Positions 23,983 through 34,083 of a DNA stretch of 64,000 bases are shown here, in pieces. Each line of letters opens with the position of its first letter. Within the stretch, counting starts at the first letter, position 1. The notes beneath the pieces were generated by a model. The model worked only from the letters and a program-made list of their open reading frames with translations, was not told where the DNA came from and did no database searches. The position numbers and the translations under genes are program-made. Origin of the DNA: Pyxidicoccus caerfyrddinensis (GTDB lineage: Bacteria > Myxococcota > Myxococcia > Myxococcales > Myxococcaceae); NCBI RefSeq assembly GCF_010894405.1, contig NZ_JAAIYA010000002.1:682001-746000 (forward strand), written 5' to 3'.

Positions 23983-26607
23983 ATGTCCTCCTCCCACCGC
24001 GGCACGTCCCGATTCACCCTGCTCGCCGAAGCGGCGCTGGCGTCGCTCGTGGTGCTCGGCCCCGTGGCGCTCGGTGGCGCGGCGCGCTGGGTGCTGTGGC
24101 CGCTGGTGGCGCTCTCTGGCGCGGCGGCGGTGCTGGCGGCCGTGGGCGCGAGGCGGCAGGGCCAGTCCCTGCGCTTCCCGCTGCTGGCGGTGCCCCTGGC
24201 CGCGGGCGCGGTGCTGTGCGCGGTGCAGCTGCTGCCGCTGCCGGCGGCCGTGCTCGACGTGCTGAGCCCGGAGGCCGCGGCGCTGCGTGACTTCGCCCTG
24301 GCTCCCATGGGGCTGGACGGCGCGCGGCCCGTGTCGCTGGACCCGCCGGCCACCTGGCGCGAGCTGGCGAAGCACGTGGCGTACCTCCTCTGCTTCCTCG
24401 CGGCGGTGCAGGTGTGCCGCGCGCGCCCCAGCCGCGAGCGGCTGCTGGCGGTGCTGGCCTTCACCGGCGCGGCGCTGGTGGTGGTGGGGCTGGGGCACGC
24501 GCTGCTGGGCGTGCAGTCCCTCTTCGGCGTGCTGCCGTGGGTCGACGCGCGGCCCACGCTGGTGACGCCCTTCGGCAACCCCAACCACCTCGCGGGCTTC
24601 CTCGGGCTGGCCTCCACGGTGGCGCTGGGGTTGGCGCTCACCACGCGGCCCCGCTCGCGCGCGCTGCCGTACGCGCTGGCGGCGGGGGCGGGCGGCCTGG
24701 GTGTGGTGCTGACGCTGTCGCGCGGCGGCATCGCCTTCTTCGTCTTCGGCCAGGCGCTGCTGGCGGTGCTGCTGCTGCGCCGGCGTCGCGAGACGACGGG
24801 GCGCGCGCCTCCGGTGTGGGCCCGCAGCGCCGCCGCGCTGTTGGGGCTGCTCGCCGTGCTGGCGGTGGGCGCGTACACCGCGGCGGACCGGCTGTGGGCG
24901 GAGGCGCGCAGCGCGGACAGCGTGGAGGAGCTGCGCCACTCCAAGGTGGGCCTGTGGCCGATGATGGCCCGCACGGCGCGCGCCTTCCCGGTGCTGGGCA
25001 TGGGGCGCGGCGCCTTCGAGGCGGCCTTCCCGCGCTACCAGTCCGAGCCCAACCCCAACACCTTCACGCACCCGGAGAACGCGGTGCTGCAAGGCGCGGT
25101 GGAGCTGGGCGTGCCGGGCCTGCTGCTGCTGGCGGTGGCCGCGTGGGGCTTCGCGCGCCTGCTGCGCCGCCAGGGGCTGGACGCGCTGGAGCTGGCCGCG
25201 CTGTCGGGCGTGGCGGCGCTGGCGCTGCATGACCTCTTCGACTTCAGCCTGGAGCTGCCGGCGTGCGCGGTGGCGGCGCTGGTGGTGCTGGGCGCGGTGG
25301 CCCGGCCTCGCGAGCGCGGGCGCGCCGGTGCCGCGAAGCCGGGGTGCGTGAAGCCCTCCGCCTGGGTGCTGGGCACGGGCGTGGCGCTGACGGGGCTGGC
25401 CCTGGTGGCGCTGGTGCCCGGCCGGCACCACCTGTCCGACGCGGAGGCGGAATTGGCGGGGCTCGTCACCGCGCGAGCGCCGGAGTCCGACGTGCGCGCG
25501 CGCGGGCTGACGCTCATCGACCGGCACCCCTCGGACTACCTGCTCTACCGGTTGGTGGCCTCGGCCTACGCGGCCAGGGGCCCCGAGGTCGCGGGCGAGG
25601 CGCTGGCCTTCATCAACCGCGCGCTGTACCTGTCGCCCCATGACGCCGTCGCGCACCGGGTGGCCGCGCGGGCGCTGCTGGAGCTGGGACGCCGCTCGCA
25701 GGGCTTCCTGGAGTACCGGCTGGCGTACGAAGCCGGAGACCTGTCCGTGCTCCAGGGCGAGGCCCTGCGCCGGGTGCGCTCGCTGGAGGACCTGGCCGCG
25801 CTGACGCCGGACGCGCCGGAAGTCGCGGTGCGGCTGCTGGACTCGCTGGGCAACACGCCGGGGCGGCTGGGCGCGGCGCTGGCCTACTCGGGCTGGGCGC
25901 GCGAGCACTTCGAGGGCCGCGCGGGCCAGGCGGCGCTGTGGGCGCGCGAGGCGCGGCTGCGGCTGCGCAAGAGCGAGCTCCCGGCCGCGGAGGCGGCGTG
26001 CGCCGAGGTGGAGCGCCTGGAGCCGGAGGCCCTGGACACGCACCTGCTGCGCGCGGAGGTGCTGCGGGCCCAGGGCAGGCGCGACGATGCACTCCAAACG
26101 CTGGAGCGACTGCTGGCGCGCTTCCCGGGCCACGTGGAGCTGTCCTTCACGCTGGCCTCGCAGCAGCTGGACGCGGGGCTGACGCGGCGGGCGAAGGACA
26201 CGCTGCAGGCGGTGTCTCCGTTCCTCACCGACTACGCGCAGCGCGCGCGGCTCTTGTCCATGGAGGCATCGTGCCTGGAGCGCGAGGGCCTGCTGTCCCG
26301 CGCCGTGGAGCTGCGGCAGACCGCCGCGCGGCTCGTACCCGGACCGGACGCCTGGTTCGCCGTGGCCCGCACGCAGGAGGCGCTGCGCCGGTATGACGCC
26401 GCGGCCCGCTCGGTCCACGAGGGCCTGCGCCTGTTGCCCGCCGGCTCACGCAAGGAGGCCGAGGCCTGGGCGGCCCGGCTGGAGGCCGAGGAGCGCACCC
26501 GGGTGGACACGCGCCGCAAGGAGCTCGCGGACGACCCGCATGCCCAGGAACTGCAGCACCTGCTGGGCAACACCGGCGGCGCGAGCGAAGCGGCCGAGAC
26601 TCCGTAG
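23983..26607 (+). CDS. wzy: Wzy/WaaL-type O-antigen polymerase-ligase with C-terminal TPR repeats
   Basis: 874 residues. Residues 1-480 carry 10-12 membrane segments with the periplasmic loop and FGNPNHLAGFLGLAST, LTLSRGGIAFFVFGQALL and FTHPENAVLQGAVELGVPGL, motifs of the Wzy_C/O-antigen ligase superfamily. Residues about 490-870 are helical repeats of TPR type (for example LLRAEVLRAQGRRDDALQTL). The membrane part would polymerise or ligate undecaprenyl-linked glycans in the periplasm; the TPRs offer a protein docking surface. By gene order relative to the flippase it corresponds to WzyB of the M. xanthus BPS pathway, from memory. It closes the polysaccharide cluster. Confidence 0.85.
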   Translation: MSSSHRGTSRFTLLAEAALASLVVLGPVALGGAARWVLWPLVALSGAAAVLAAVGARRQGQSLRFPLLAVPLAAGAVLCAVQLLPLPAAVLDVLSPEAAALRDFALAPMGLDGARPVSLDPPATWRELAKHVAYLLCFLAAVQVCRARPSRERLLAVLAFTGAALVVVGLGHALLGVQSLFGVLPWVDARPTLVTPFGNPNHLAGFLGLASTVALGLALTTRPRSRALPYALAAGAGGLGVVLTLSRGGIAFFVFGQALLAVLLLRRRRETTGRAPPVWARSAAALLGLLAVLAVGAYTAADRLWAEARSADSVEELRHSKVGLWPMMARTARAFPVLGMGRGAFEAAFPRYQSEPNPNTFTHPENAVLQGAVELGVPGLLLLAVAAWGFARLLRRQGLDALELAALSGVAALALHDLFDFSLELPACAVAALVVLGAVARPRERGRAGAAKPGCVKPSAWVLGTGVALTGLALVALVPGRHHLSDAEAELAGLVTARAPESDVRARGLTLIDRHPSDYLLYRLVASAYAARGPEVAGEALAFINRALYLSPHDAVAHRVAARALLELGRRSQGFLEYRLAYEAGDLSVLQGEALRRVRSLEDLAALTPDAPEVAVRLLDSLGNTPGRLGAALAYSGWAREHFEGRAGQAALWAREARLRLRKSELPAAEAACAEVERLEPEALDTHLLRAEVLRAQGRRDDALQTLERLLARFPGHVELSFTLASQQLDAGLTRRAKDTLQAVSPFLTDYAQRARLLSMEASCLEREGLLSRAVELRQTAARLVPGPDAWFAVARTQEALRRYDAAARSVHEGLRLLPAGSRKEAEAWAARLEAEERTRVDTRRKELADDPHAQELQHLLGNTGGASEAAETP

Positions 26608-26628
26608 CCGCTTCGGCCAGGGGGGCGT

Positions 26629-27165
26629 TCACGCGGGAGCGTGGGACTCAGCGCCGGACTCCAGGATGACCGCTTCGCGGATGCCCACCGCCTGCCGCTG
26701 CTGGCGCTGGATGAACGACGCCACCAGGGGCCACTCCAGCGTGGCGAAGTCCTGGAAGCGCATCTCCAGGGCCTCCTCGTGCGAGCCCGCCCGGAAGAGC
26801 AGGCGCTCCGTCAGGCTGAGCGACTCGTCCACCGCCACCGGCAGGCCGTACAGCTCGCCGAAGGGGGGCTCCGCGCCCACCTCGCAGTCGGGGAAGTGGT
26901 TGGAGAACTCCGCCTCCGTGGCCAACCGCACGCTGCGCGCGCCGATGACGTCGCGGACCTGCTGCAGGTCCACCGTGCCCGCCGCGGGCACGACGACAAT
27001 CCACGGCTGGCGGTCCGCCAGCACGATGACGGACTTGGCGACGCGCCAGCCTGACACATGCAGTGCTTCCGCCAGCTCCTGGGCGCTGACCGCGTGCGGA
27101 TGCCAGTAGCGCTCGAAGCGCACGCGGTTGCGCCGGAGGTAATGCTGGATGGATTCCGGAATCAT
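26629..27165 (-). CDS. YbaK/ProX-type aminoacyl-tRNA deacylase domain protein
   Basis: 178 residues. MIPESIQHYLRRNRVRFERY, AQELAEALHVSG, VAKSVIVLAD and WIVVVPAAGTVDLQQVRDVI follow the YbaK/EbsC fold, with the conserved lysine in VAKSV. C-terminal GLPVAVDESL corresponds to the usual G-x-P region. Members hydrolyse mischarged aminoacyl-tRNA. A perfect AAGGAGGTGA precedes the ATG by about eight bases on the minus strand, fixing the start at 27165. The C-terminal 45 residues extend beyond the core domain. Confidence 0.88.
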   Translation of the reverse strand: MIPESIQHYLRRNRVRFERYWHPHAVSAQELAEALHVSGWRVAKSVIVLADRQPWIVVVPAAGTVDLQQVRDVIGARSVRLATEAEFSNHFPDCEVGAEPPFGELYGLPVAVDESLSLTERLLFRAGSHEEALEMRFQDFATLEWPLVASFIQRQQRQAVGIREAVILESGAESHAPA

Positions 27166-27316
27166 GGGGAATGTCACCTCCTTGTCAGAGGAAGGTGGGG
27201 ACCCCGGCCGGGTAAGACCATCGCCCACCGCCGCCGTCTGGCTCCACCGTGAGCATTCCCGCCCTCCGAGGGCCTGGAGGCCCGCCGGTAGGGCAGGGGA
27301 GCGGGGGAGCCAGATT

Positions 27317-28639
27317 TCAGCGCTGGAAGTCGTAGACGTTGCCGAGCTTGAGCAGGCGCGTCAGGTCGTCCAGCGCGTTCATCGTCTCGCGCACCAGCTG
27401 CGGGTCCTGGAGGTCCTTGGGCCGCAGCACCTCGCGGTAGTGGCGCCGCACCCAGGCGGCCAGCGAGTCGTGCAGCGCGGGCGTGTAGAAGACGTCCGCG
27501 GTAATCGCCTTGCGCTCCGCGTCCGTCAGCCACACCCGCTGGCGCAGGCAGGCCGGGCCGCCGCCGTTGTTCATCGACTGGCGCACGTCCAGGTAGTGCA
27601 CCGCCTTCACCGGGGTGTCCTCGGCCACCACGCGCTCCAGGAACTGGCGCGCCGCGGGCGTCTCGCGGCTCTCCATGGGCGCGACAATCGCCATGGTGCC
27701 GTCCGGCAGCGTCAGCACCTGCGAGTTGAACGGGTAGGACTTCACCGCGTCCTTCGGCGGCAGCTCCGCGCTGCTCGCCACCACCGCGCGGAAGTCCGGG
27801 CCCAGCTTCTCGCGCAGCACCTGGAGCAGCCCCGGGTGGTCCACGAAGGCCAGCTCGTGCAGCATCAGGAAGCGCTCATTGCCCACCGCGAGCACGTCCG
27901 TGTGGAACGCGCCCGCGTCGATGCCGGCCGGGTGCTGCTGCGGGAAGAGCACCGACTTCGGGTCCAGCTTGTGGAGCCGCGCCAGCGCCTGGCTCGCCTC
28001 CAGCGTCTGCCGCGCGGGGAAGCGCTTGGGCCCCGTCACGTCCTGCCACGCGCTGCGGCCCCAGGCGAGCAGATGGACGCCGGGGTGCCCCGGGGTGGCC
28101 AGCCGCGTGTGGTTGGCCGCGCCCTCGTCCGCGAAGTGGCCGCTGCCCGGCAGGGGCGGGTGCACCGTGAAGTAGCGCTCGTCCGAGAAGATGGAGCTCA
28201 GCACCGCGTGCGTCGTCTCCGCCTCGATTGCGCGGTGGTACATCTGCGACAGGTTGGCGGGCGTCAGGTGGACGCGGCCGTCCGCCGTGTCCGCGCTCGG
28301 CGCAATCGTGGCCGCGTTGGCCGTCCACATGGCGGACGCGCTGGAGGTCAGCCGCAGCAGGTGCTCGGCTTCGCGCGCGGCGCGGGTGATGATTTCCTCG
28401 TCGGTGCCGGTGAAGCCCAGCGCCCTCAGGGCGCGCAGGGACGGGCGCGGCTGGGGCGGCAGCACGGCCTGCCCCACGCCCAGGCCGGACACGAAGCGCA
28501 TCTTCTCCAGGCCCTGGAGCGCCGCCTCCCGGGGGTGGCTCGGCTCCCCGACGTGGCTCTGCGACGCCAGGTTGCCGGGCGAGAGGCCGCCGTAATTGTG
28601 GGTGGGGCCGACGAGCCCGTCGAAGTTGTATTCGCGCAT
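27317..28639 (-). CDS. astB: N-succinylarginine dihydrolase
   Basis: 440 residues, normal for AstB. EYNFDGLVGPTHNYGGLSPG at the start is diagnostic, and QSMNNGGGPACLRQRVWL near the end contains the catalytic cysteine. MWTANAATIAPSADTADGRV and FHTDVLAVGNERFLMLHEL carry the active-site Asp/Glu and His context. It converts N2-succinylarginine to succinylornithine, CO2 and ammonia, step two of the arginine succinyltransferase pathway. No astA, astC, astD or astE lies in the window. Its ATG is only 17 bases from the divergent acyltransferase GTG. Confidence 0.95.
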   Translation of the reverse strand: MREYNFDGLVGPTHNYGGLSPGNLASQSHVGEPSHPREAALQGLEKMRFVSGLGVGQAVLPPQPRPSLRALRALGFTGTDEEIITRAAREAEHLLRLTSSASAMWTANAATIAPSADTADGRVHLTPANLSQMYHRAIEAETTHAVLSSIFSDERYFTVHPPLPGSGHFADEGAANHTRLATPGHPGVHLLAWGRSAWQDVTGPKRFPARQTLEASQALARLHKLDPKSVLFPQQHPAGIDAGAFHTDVLAVGNERFLMLHELAFVDHPGLLQVLREKLGPDFRAVVASSAELPPKDAVKSYPFNSQVLTLPDGTMAIVAPMESRETPAARQFLERVVAEDTPVKAVHYLDVRQSMNNGGGPACLRQRVWLTDAERKAITADVFYTPALHDSLAAWVRRHYREVLRPKDLQDPQLVRETMNALDDLTRLLKLGNVYDFQR

Positions 28640-28656
28640 GGGATATTGAACGCCTC

Positions 28657-29610
28657 GTGGAGCGTCCACCCTTAGCAAAGCGCCTCAAACGTTTCCTCCG
28701 CTACCTGCTCATCCGCGGAGTGCTGTTGCTCCTTCAACCCCTGCCCCTGGGCGTCGCCCGGGCCCTGGGCGCACGTCTGGGGGCACTGGCCTACACGCTC
28801 GTCGGCGGCGAGCGGCGCAAGGCCCTGAAGTCCCTGGCCGTGGCCTTCCCGGAGAAGTCCGACGCGGAGCGGCAGGCCGTGGCCCGCGACGCCTTCCGCC
28901 ACCTGGGCGCCGCCGCCCTGGAGGTGGCCTGCACCGGCGCGCTGGACCGGGGGCTGGAGCGCCTCGTCGCCTGGCCGGAGGAGGACCGTCGCGTGCTGGA
29001 GACGGCCCTGGCGCGCGGGCGCGGCGTCGTCTTCGTCTCCGGGCATGTGGGCAACTGGGAACTGCTCGCCCGCCGCGTGGCGCGCGCGGGCTACCCCAGC
29101 CAGAGCATCGCCAAGGAGACCACCGACCCACGCCTGACGGAATTGGTGGGGCGCTTCCGCGAGCGCGGCGGCGTGCGGAGCATCTGGCGCGGCCAGGAGG
29201 GCGCGGCGCGGGCCATGCTGCGCGCGCTGCGCAGCGGAGAAATCCTCGGCATCCTCATCGACCAGGACACGCGGGTGCAGTCGCTCTTCGTTCCCTTCTT
29301 CGGGCAATTGGCGGCCACGCCCCGCGCCGCGGCGGACCTCGCCATCCGCACCGGTGCCGCGGTGGTGACGGGCTTCTGCCACCGCGTGGAGGGTGGGTAC
29401 CACCTGTCCATGGAAGAGGTGCCGGTGCCCCAGACTGACGACCGCGAGGCCGCGGCCCTCGAGCTGACCGCGGCGCTGTCCGCGCGAATCGAGGCGGCCA
29501 TCCGCCGCACGCCCGAACAGTGGGTGTGGATGCACCAGCGCTGGAAGACGCGTCCGTCCCCCGCCGCACCTTCGCCGCTTCCCGAGGCGGCGCCGGCCCC
29601 GGCCCGGTGA
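28657..29610 (+). CDS. LpxL/HtrB-family lysophospholipid acyltransferase
   Basis: 317 residues, GTG start. A basic N-terminus and a hydrophobic anchor (YLLIRGVLLLLQPLP) are followed by the HX4E catalytic motif FVSGHVGNWELLARR with H130 and E135, then LGILIDQDTRVQSLFVPFFG and PEQWVWMHQRWKTRP, all typical of the late lipid A acyltransferase family. It acts at the cytoplasmic face of the inner membrane, adding a secondary acyl chain to a lipid A precursor or related lipid. It leads directly (13 bases) into lptC, linking lipid A synthesis with LPS export. Confidence 0.9.
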   Translation: MERPPLAKRLKRFLRYLLIRGVLLLLQPLPLGVARALGARLGALAYTLVGGERRKALKSLAVAFPEKSDAERQAVARDAFRHLGAAALEVACTGALDRGLERLVAWPEEDRRVLETALARGRGVVFVSGHVGNWELLARRVARAGYPSQSIAKETTDPRLTELVGRFRERGGVRSIWRGQEGAARAMLRALRSGEILGILIDQDTRVQSLFVPFFGQLAATPRAAADLAIRTGAAVVTGFCHRVEGGYHLSMEEVPVPQTDDREAAALELTAALSARIEAAIRRTPEQWVWMHQRWKTRPSPAAPSPLPEAAPAPAR

Positions 29611-29623
29611 TAAGGAGGGGCCC

Positions 29624-30172
29624 GTGCCGCGTCTGCCCGCCGCCAGCCTCGCCGTCCTGATGCTCGCCGCCTGCACGCCCCGTCCCCGCGAGGAAGGGCC
29701 CCAGGAGCAGCCTCCGCCCCAGGTGGTGCTCCTCGGCGCGCGCCTGGAGTCCTACCAGGGCGAGCAGCTCACCCTGTCCGGCACCGCAGAGCGCCTCACG
29801 TACCAGCGCTCCGGGGGCGACGTGCAGGGGACGAACGCGGTGCTGAAGGTGCCTCCGGGTCAGGGGGCGGTGAAGGGCCCGGCCGGCACCTCGGGGGGCA
29901 TGGTGGTGCGCGCCCCGAATATGGAAGGCAACCTCACGTCCAAGCAGTTGGTGGCCTCCGGCGGCGTCGTCATCCGCACGGGGGAGGGCATGGTGGTGGA
30001 GACGCCCCGGTTGACGTACGACGCCACCACCGGGCAGGCGCGAGGAAACGAGGGCGTGACGGTGAAGGGGCCGGACTACCGCCTGCGCTCGGACCGCTTC
30101 GAGCTGTCCACGCAGGACGAGACGTTCATCTTCGATGGCTCGGTGGAAACCGTGCTGGGAGCGGCAGAGTGA
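29624..30172 (+). CDS. lptC: LptC-like LPS export lipoprotein
   Basis: 182 residues from a GTG preceded by AAGGAGGGG. The leader ends in LAAC with C17 as a lipobox cysteine, whereas enterobacterial LptC keeps a transmembrane anchor. The body has the beta-strand repeats of the LptC/OstA fold (VRAPNMEGNLTSKQLVASGG, VVETPRLTYDATTGQ, VTVKGPDYRLRSDRF). It passes LPS from the LptBFG transporter to LptA. The stop overlaps the start of lptA (GTGA). Confidence 0.85.
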   Translation: MPRLPAASLAVLMLAACTPRPREEGPQEQPPPQVVLLGARLESYQGEQLTLSGTAERLTYQRSGGDVQGTNAVLKVPPGQGAVKGPAGTSGGMVVRAPNMEGNLTSKQLVASGGVVIRTGEGMVVETPRLTYDATTGQARGNEGVTVKGPDYRLRSDRFELSTQDETFIFDGSVETVLGAAE

Positions 30173-30786
30173 TTGAGTTCCTCGTGATGGCCTTCTTCGT
30201 CGCCCAACCGGTGCCCGCCGCCGCGGCGGCCTCCGCCGACGGGGGCGTGCCGCCCGCCGCCGACGCGGGCTCGCGCCCGGGCAGCTCGCTGGCGCCGACG
30301 AACCTGAAGGAGCCGGTGCAGATTTCGGCCGACCGCATCGAGGGCGAGCGCACCCAGGCGACCTTGACGGGCAACGTGAAGGCGACGCACCGGACGATGA
30401 ACCTGCGCTGCGACCGGATGATTGCCTACTACACCCAGCCCCGCGTGGTGACGCGCGTGGTGTGCACCGGCGGCGTGCAGGCCGAGGACGGCGACCGCAT
30501 GGCCCGCGGCGAGCGCGCCGAGTACGACGTGGCCAGCGGCGCGCTCGTCGTGACGGGCTCCCCGGAGGCCCGGCAGGGGACCACGTACATGCGGGGGACG
30601 AAGGTTCGCCTCACCCTGGGTAGTGAGCGGCTCGAAGTGGAGAACGCCGTCATCATCTTCGAGCCCCCGCCCTCGACGGCCCCCACGCCGCCCCGGCGCA
30701 AGGGCGCTGGCACTCCCGCCCGCCCGTCCCCGGCGGCACCGGCACCGGCTACGCCGCCCGCGGCGCAGGGAGGCACGGCGAAGTGA
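30169..30786 (+). CDS. lptA: LptA-like periplasmic LPS transport protein
   Basis: 205 residues from GTG. A signal peptide ([18 protein letters not shown]) precedes the OstA domain, residues about 43-165: [59 protein letters not shown]. These are the repeating strands that build the LPS bridge across the periplasm. The last 40 residues are Pro/Ala-rich and probably disordered. Coupled by four-base overlaps to both lptC and lptB. Confidence 0.9.
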   Translation: MIEFLVMAFFVAQPVPAAAAASADGGVPPAADAGSRPGSSLAPTNLKEPVQISADRIEGERTQATLTGNVKATHRTMNLRCDRMIAYYTQPRVVTRVVCTGGVQAEDGDRMARGERAEYDVASGALVVTGSPEARQGTTYMRGTKVRLTLGSERLEVENAVIIFEPPPSTAPTPPRRKGAGTPARPSPAAPAPATPPAAQGGTAK

Positions 30787-31523
30787 GCGCGAAGCTTTCC
30801 GCGGAAGGGCTGGAGAAGACCTACCGGAAGCGCAAGGTGGTGGGGGGCGTGTCCTTCACCGTCGCGCCCGGGGAAGTCGTGGGCCTCTTGGGCCCCAACG
30901 GCGCCGGCAAGACGACGAGCTTCAACATGGTGGTGGGCCTGGTGACGCCCGACGCCGGCCGCGTCCGCGTGGGCGACGAGGACCTCACCCACCTGCCCAT
31001 GCACCGCCGCGCGCGCAGGGGCGTGGGCTACCTGCCCCAGGAAGCCTCCGTGTTCCGCAAGCTCACCGTGCGCGACAACTTCCTGTCCGTGCTGGAGCTC
31101 CAGAAGGGCCTGGACAAGCGCACCCGCGAGCAGCGCGCCGACGCCCTCATGGAGGAGTTCGGCCTCGCGCACGTCGCCGAGTCCCTGGGCGAGACGCTCT
31201 CCGGGGGCGAGCGCCGCCGCGCGGAGATTGCCCGCAGCCTGATTCCCCAGCCCCGCTTCATCCTCTTCGACGAGCCCTTCGCCGGCGTGGACCCCATCAA
31301 CGTGGGCGACCTCCAGCGGCAGATCTTCCTCCTGCGCGAGCGCGGGCTCGGTGTCCTCATCACCGACCACAACGTCCAGGACACCCTCGGCATCTGCGAC
31401 CGCGCGTACATCATCGCACAGGGGCAGATTCTCGAAGAGGGCACGCCCGCCCAGATTGCCGCCTCCCCCAAGGCGCGCGCCGTCTACCTGGGGGAGCGGT
31501 TCCGCCTGCAACAGGCGCTCTGA
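30783..31523 (+). CDS. lptB: LPS export ABC transporter ATP-binding protein
   Basis: 246 residues, GTG start overlapping lptA. Walker A is GPNGAGKTT from residue 37, the signature is [15 protein letters not shown], Walker B is [13 protein letters not shown], followed by [19 protein letters not shown] with the switch histidine. The length and the sequence [10 protein letters not shown] are typical of LptB. It energises extraction of LPS from the inner membrane with LptF and LptG, which are not in the window. rpoN follows after a 247-base gap. Confidence 0.96.
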   Translation: MSAKLSAEGLEKTYRKRKVVGGVSFTVAPGEVVGLLGPNGAGKTTSFNMVVGLVTPDAGRVRVGDEDLTHLPMHRRARRGVGYLPQEASVFRKLTVRDNFLSVLELQKGLDKRTREQRADALMEEFGLAHVAESLGETLSGGERRRAEIARSLIPQPRFILFDEPFAGVDPINVGDLQRQIFLLRERGLGVLITDHNVQDTLGICDRAYIIAQGQILEEGTPAQIAASPKARAVYLGERFRLQQAL

Positions 31524-31539
31524 ACACGACTCCCCACCA

Positions 31540-31567
31540 GCCAACCGAGTGACTAAGATGGGTTGGC
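31540..31567 (+). terminator. terminator-like hairpin after lptB
   Basis: GCCAACC (31540-31546) pairs with GGTTGGC (31561-31567), followed by CCCCGCTTTTG. A modest stem with a short U-run; probably ends the lpt transcript before rpoN. Confidence 0.5.
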
Positions 31568-31632
31568 CCCGCTTTTGCGTCGGCCGGTGAACACCCGCGC
31601 CTCACGCGGAGTGTGTGTAACATGTTGGTTTC

Positions 31633-31656
31633 CTTGCAGAATTTGAACTATGCAAG
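31633..31656. promoter_or_regulatory. inverted repeat in the rpoN upstream region
   Basis: CTTGCA (31633-31638) and TGCAAG (31651-31656) form a 6-bp dyad spaced by 12 bases in unusually AT-rich DNA between lptB and rpoN, about 50 bases upstream of the sigma-54-like element. A candidate operator only. Confidence 0.3.
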
Positions 31657-31706
31657 CAAGGGACCAGCTTTTGGCCACTAGACGAACCCGGGGCATCTTG
31701 TTACGT

Positions 31707-31722
31707 TGGCACGGTCTTTGAT
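31707..31722 (+). promoter_or_regulatory. sigma-54-like promoter upstream of rpoN
   Basis: TGGCACG (31707-31713), four bases, then TTGAT (31718-31722). The -24 half is a perfect match to TGGCACG-N4-TTGCW, while the -12 half has GA in place of the nearly invariant GC. It lies about 50 bases before the rpoN ATG. If active it would make rpoN autoregulated; the -12 mismatch could make it weak, or a binding-only site. Confidence 0.45.
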
Positions 31723-31770
31723 TGTGGTCCCAGATTGTAAGGGACTGAGTCAACTCGGGAGCCCCGTCTC

Positions 31771-33288
<1,518 letters not shown>

Positions 33289-33302
33289 GTCTCTCGCAGC
33301 AT

Positions 33303-33357
33303 GGCCCGGTGACTGTGATGGTCTCCCCCTCGGGAGACTGTCCCTGGCCACCGGGCC
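33303..33357 (+). terminator. nested double hairpin downstream of rpoN
   Basis: An outer perfect 9-bp stem (GGCCCGGTG at 33303-33311, CACCGGGCC at 33349-33357) encloses a perfect 7-bp inner hairpin (GTCTCCC at 33321-33327, GGGAGAC at 33332-33338, loop CCTC). It fills most of the 93-base gap before the GNAT gene. No U-run follows. Probably a transcript end or RNA-stability structure for rpoN. Confidence 0.5.
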
Positions 33358-33381
33358 CGCGCGGGGGCACAGTGCCGTGCC

Positions 33382-34017
33382 ATGAGCGCTTCCCCGTCTG
33401 ATACCGCTGATGCGCCCCGCCGCGAGCCCGTGCCGCTCGTCGTCCCGCCCGTCGTCCTGGAGGGGCAGGCCGTCCGCCTGGAGCCGCTGCGGCTGGAGCA
33501 TGCGCCGGCGCTGGCGGCGCTGTGCGAGCCCGAAATCTTCACCTGGTTCTCGCGCGTGCTGAGCACCCGGGCGGACGTGGAGGCCTTCATCTCCGGCGCG
33601 CTCGAAGGGGCGGAGCGCGGCACGGACCGGGCCTTCGTCATCCTCGAGCGCGAGACGGGCCAGCCGGTGGGCAGCACGCGCTACCTGGACATCCAGCGGG
33701 ACAACCGGACGCTGGAGATTGGCTACACGTGGCTGGCCCGGCGCGTCTGGCGCACGCGCATCAACACCGAGTGCAAGTACCTGCTCCTGCGCCACGCCTT
33801 CGAGACGCTCGGGTGCATGCGTGTCCAGCTCAAGACGGACCGGCGCAACGCGCGCTCCCGCGCGGCCATTGAACGCATGGGCGCGAAGTTCGAGGGAATC
33901 CTTCGCAACCACATGCTGGTGCGGGGCGGCTTCGTGCGCGACAGCGCGTACTACAGCGTCATCGACACGGAGTGGCCCGAGGTGAAGTCCCGACTGGAGG
34001 GCTTCCTCGCCCGCTGA
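33382..34017 (+). CDS. GNAT acetyltransferase, RimJ/RimL type
   Basis: 211 residues. LEGQAVRLEPLRLEHAPALA is the typical N-terminus of the RimJ/RimL-like family; TGQPVGSTRYLDIQRDNRTL, EIGYTWLARRVWRTRIN (acetyl-CoA-binding core) and MRVQLKTDRRNARSRAAIER follow. It uses acetyl-CoA to acetylate a small molecule or a protein N-terminus. It is inserted between rpoN and hpf, which are neighbours in many proteobacteria, and shows no evident link to either. Confidence 0.88.
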   Translation: MSASPSDTADAPRREPVPLVVPPVVLEGQAVRLEPLRLEHAPALAALCEPEIFTWFSRVLSTRADVEAFISGALEGAERGTDRAFVILERETGQPVGSTRYLDIQRDNRTLEIGYTWLARRVWRTRINTECKYLLLRHAFETLGCMRVQLKTDRRNARSRAAIERMGAKFEGILRNHMLVRGGFVRDSAYYSVIDTEWPEVKSRLEGFLAR

Positions 34018-34083
34018 AACCCGACACCTGCCCCGCCGTTCGCTCCCGGTTCCGGGGCCCGGTGGGTATAGGTTGCGGCACGT

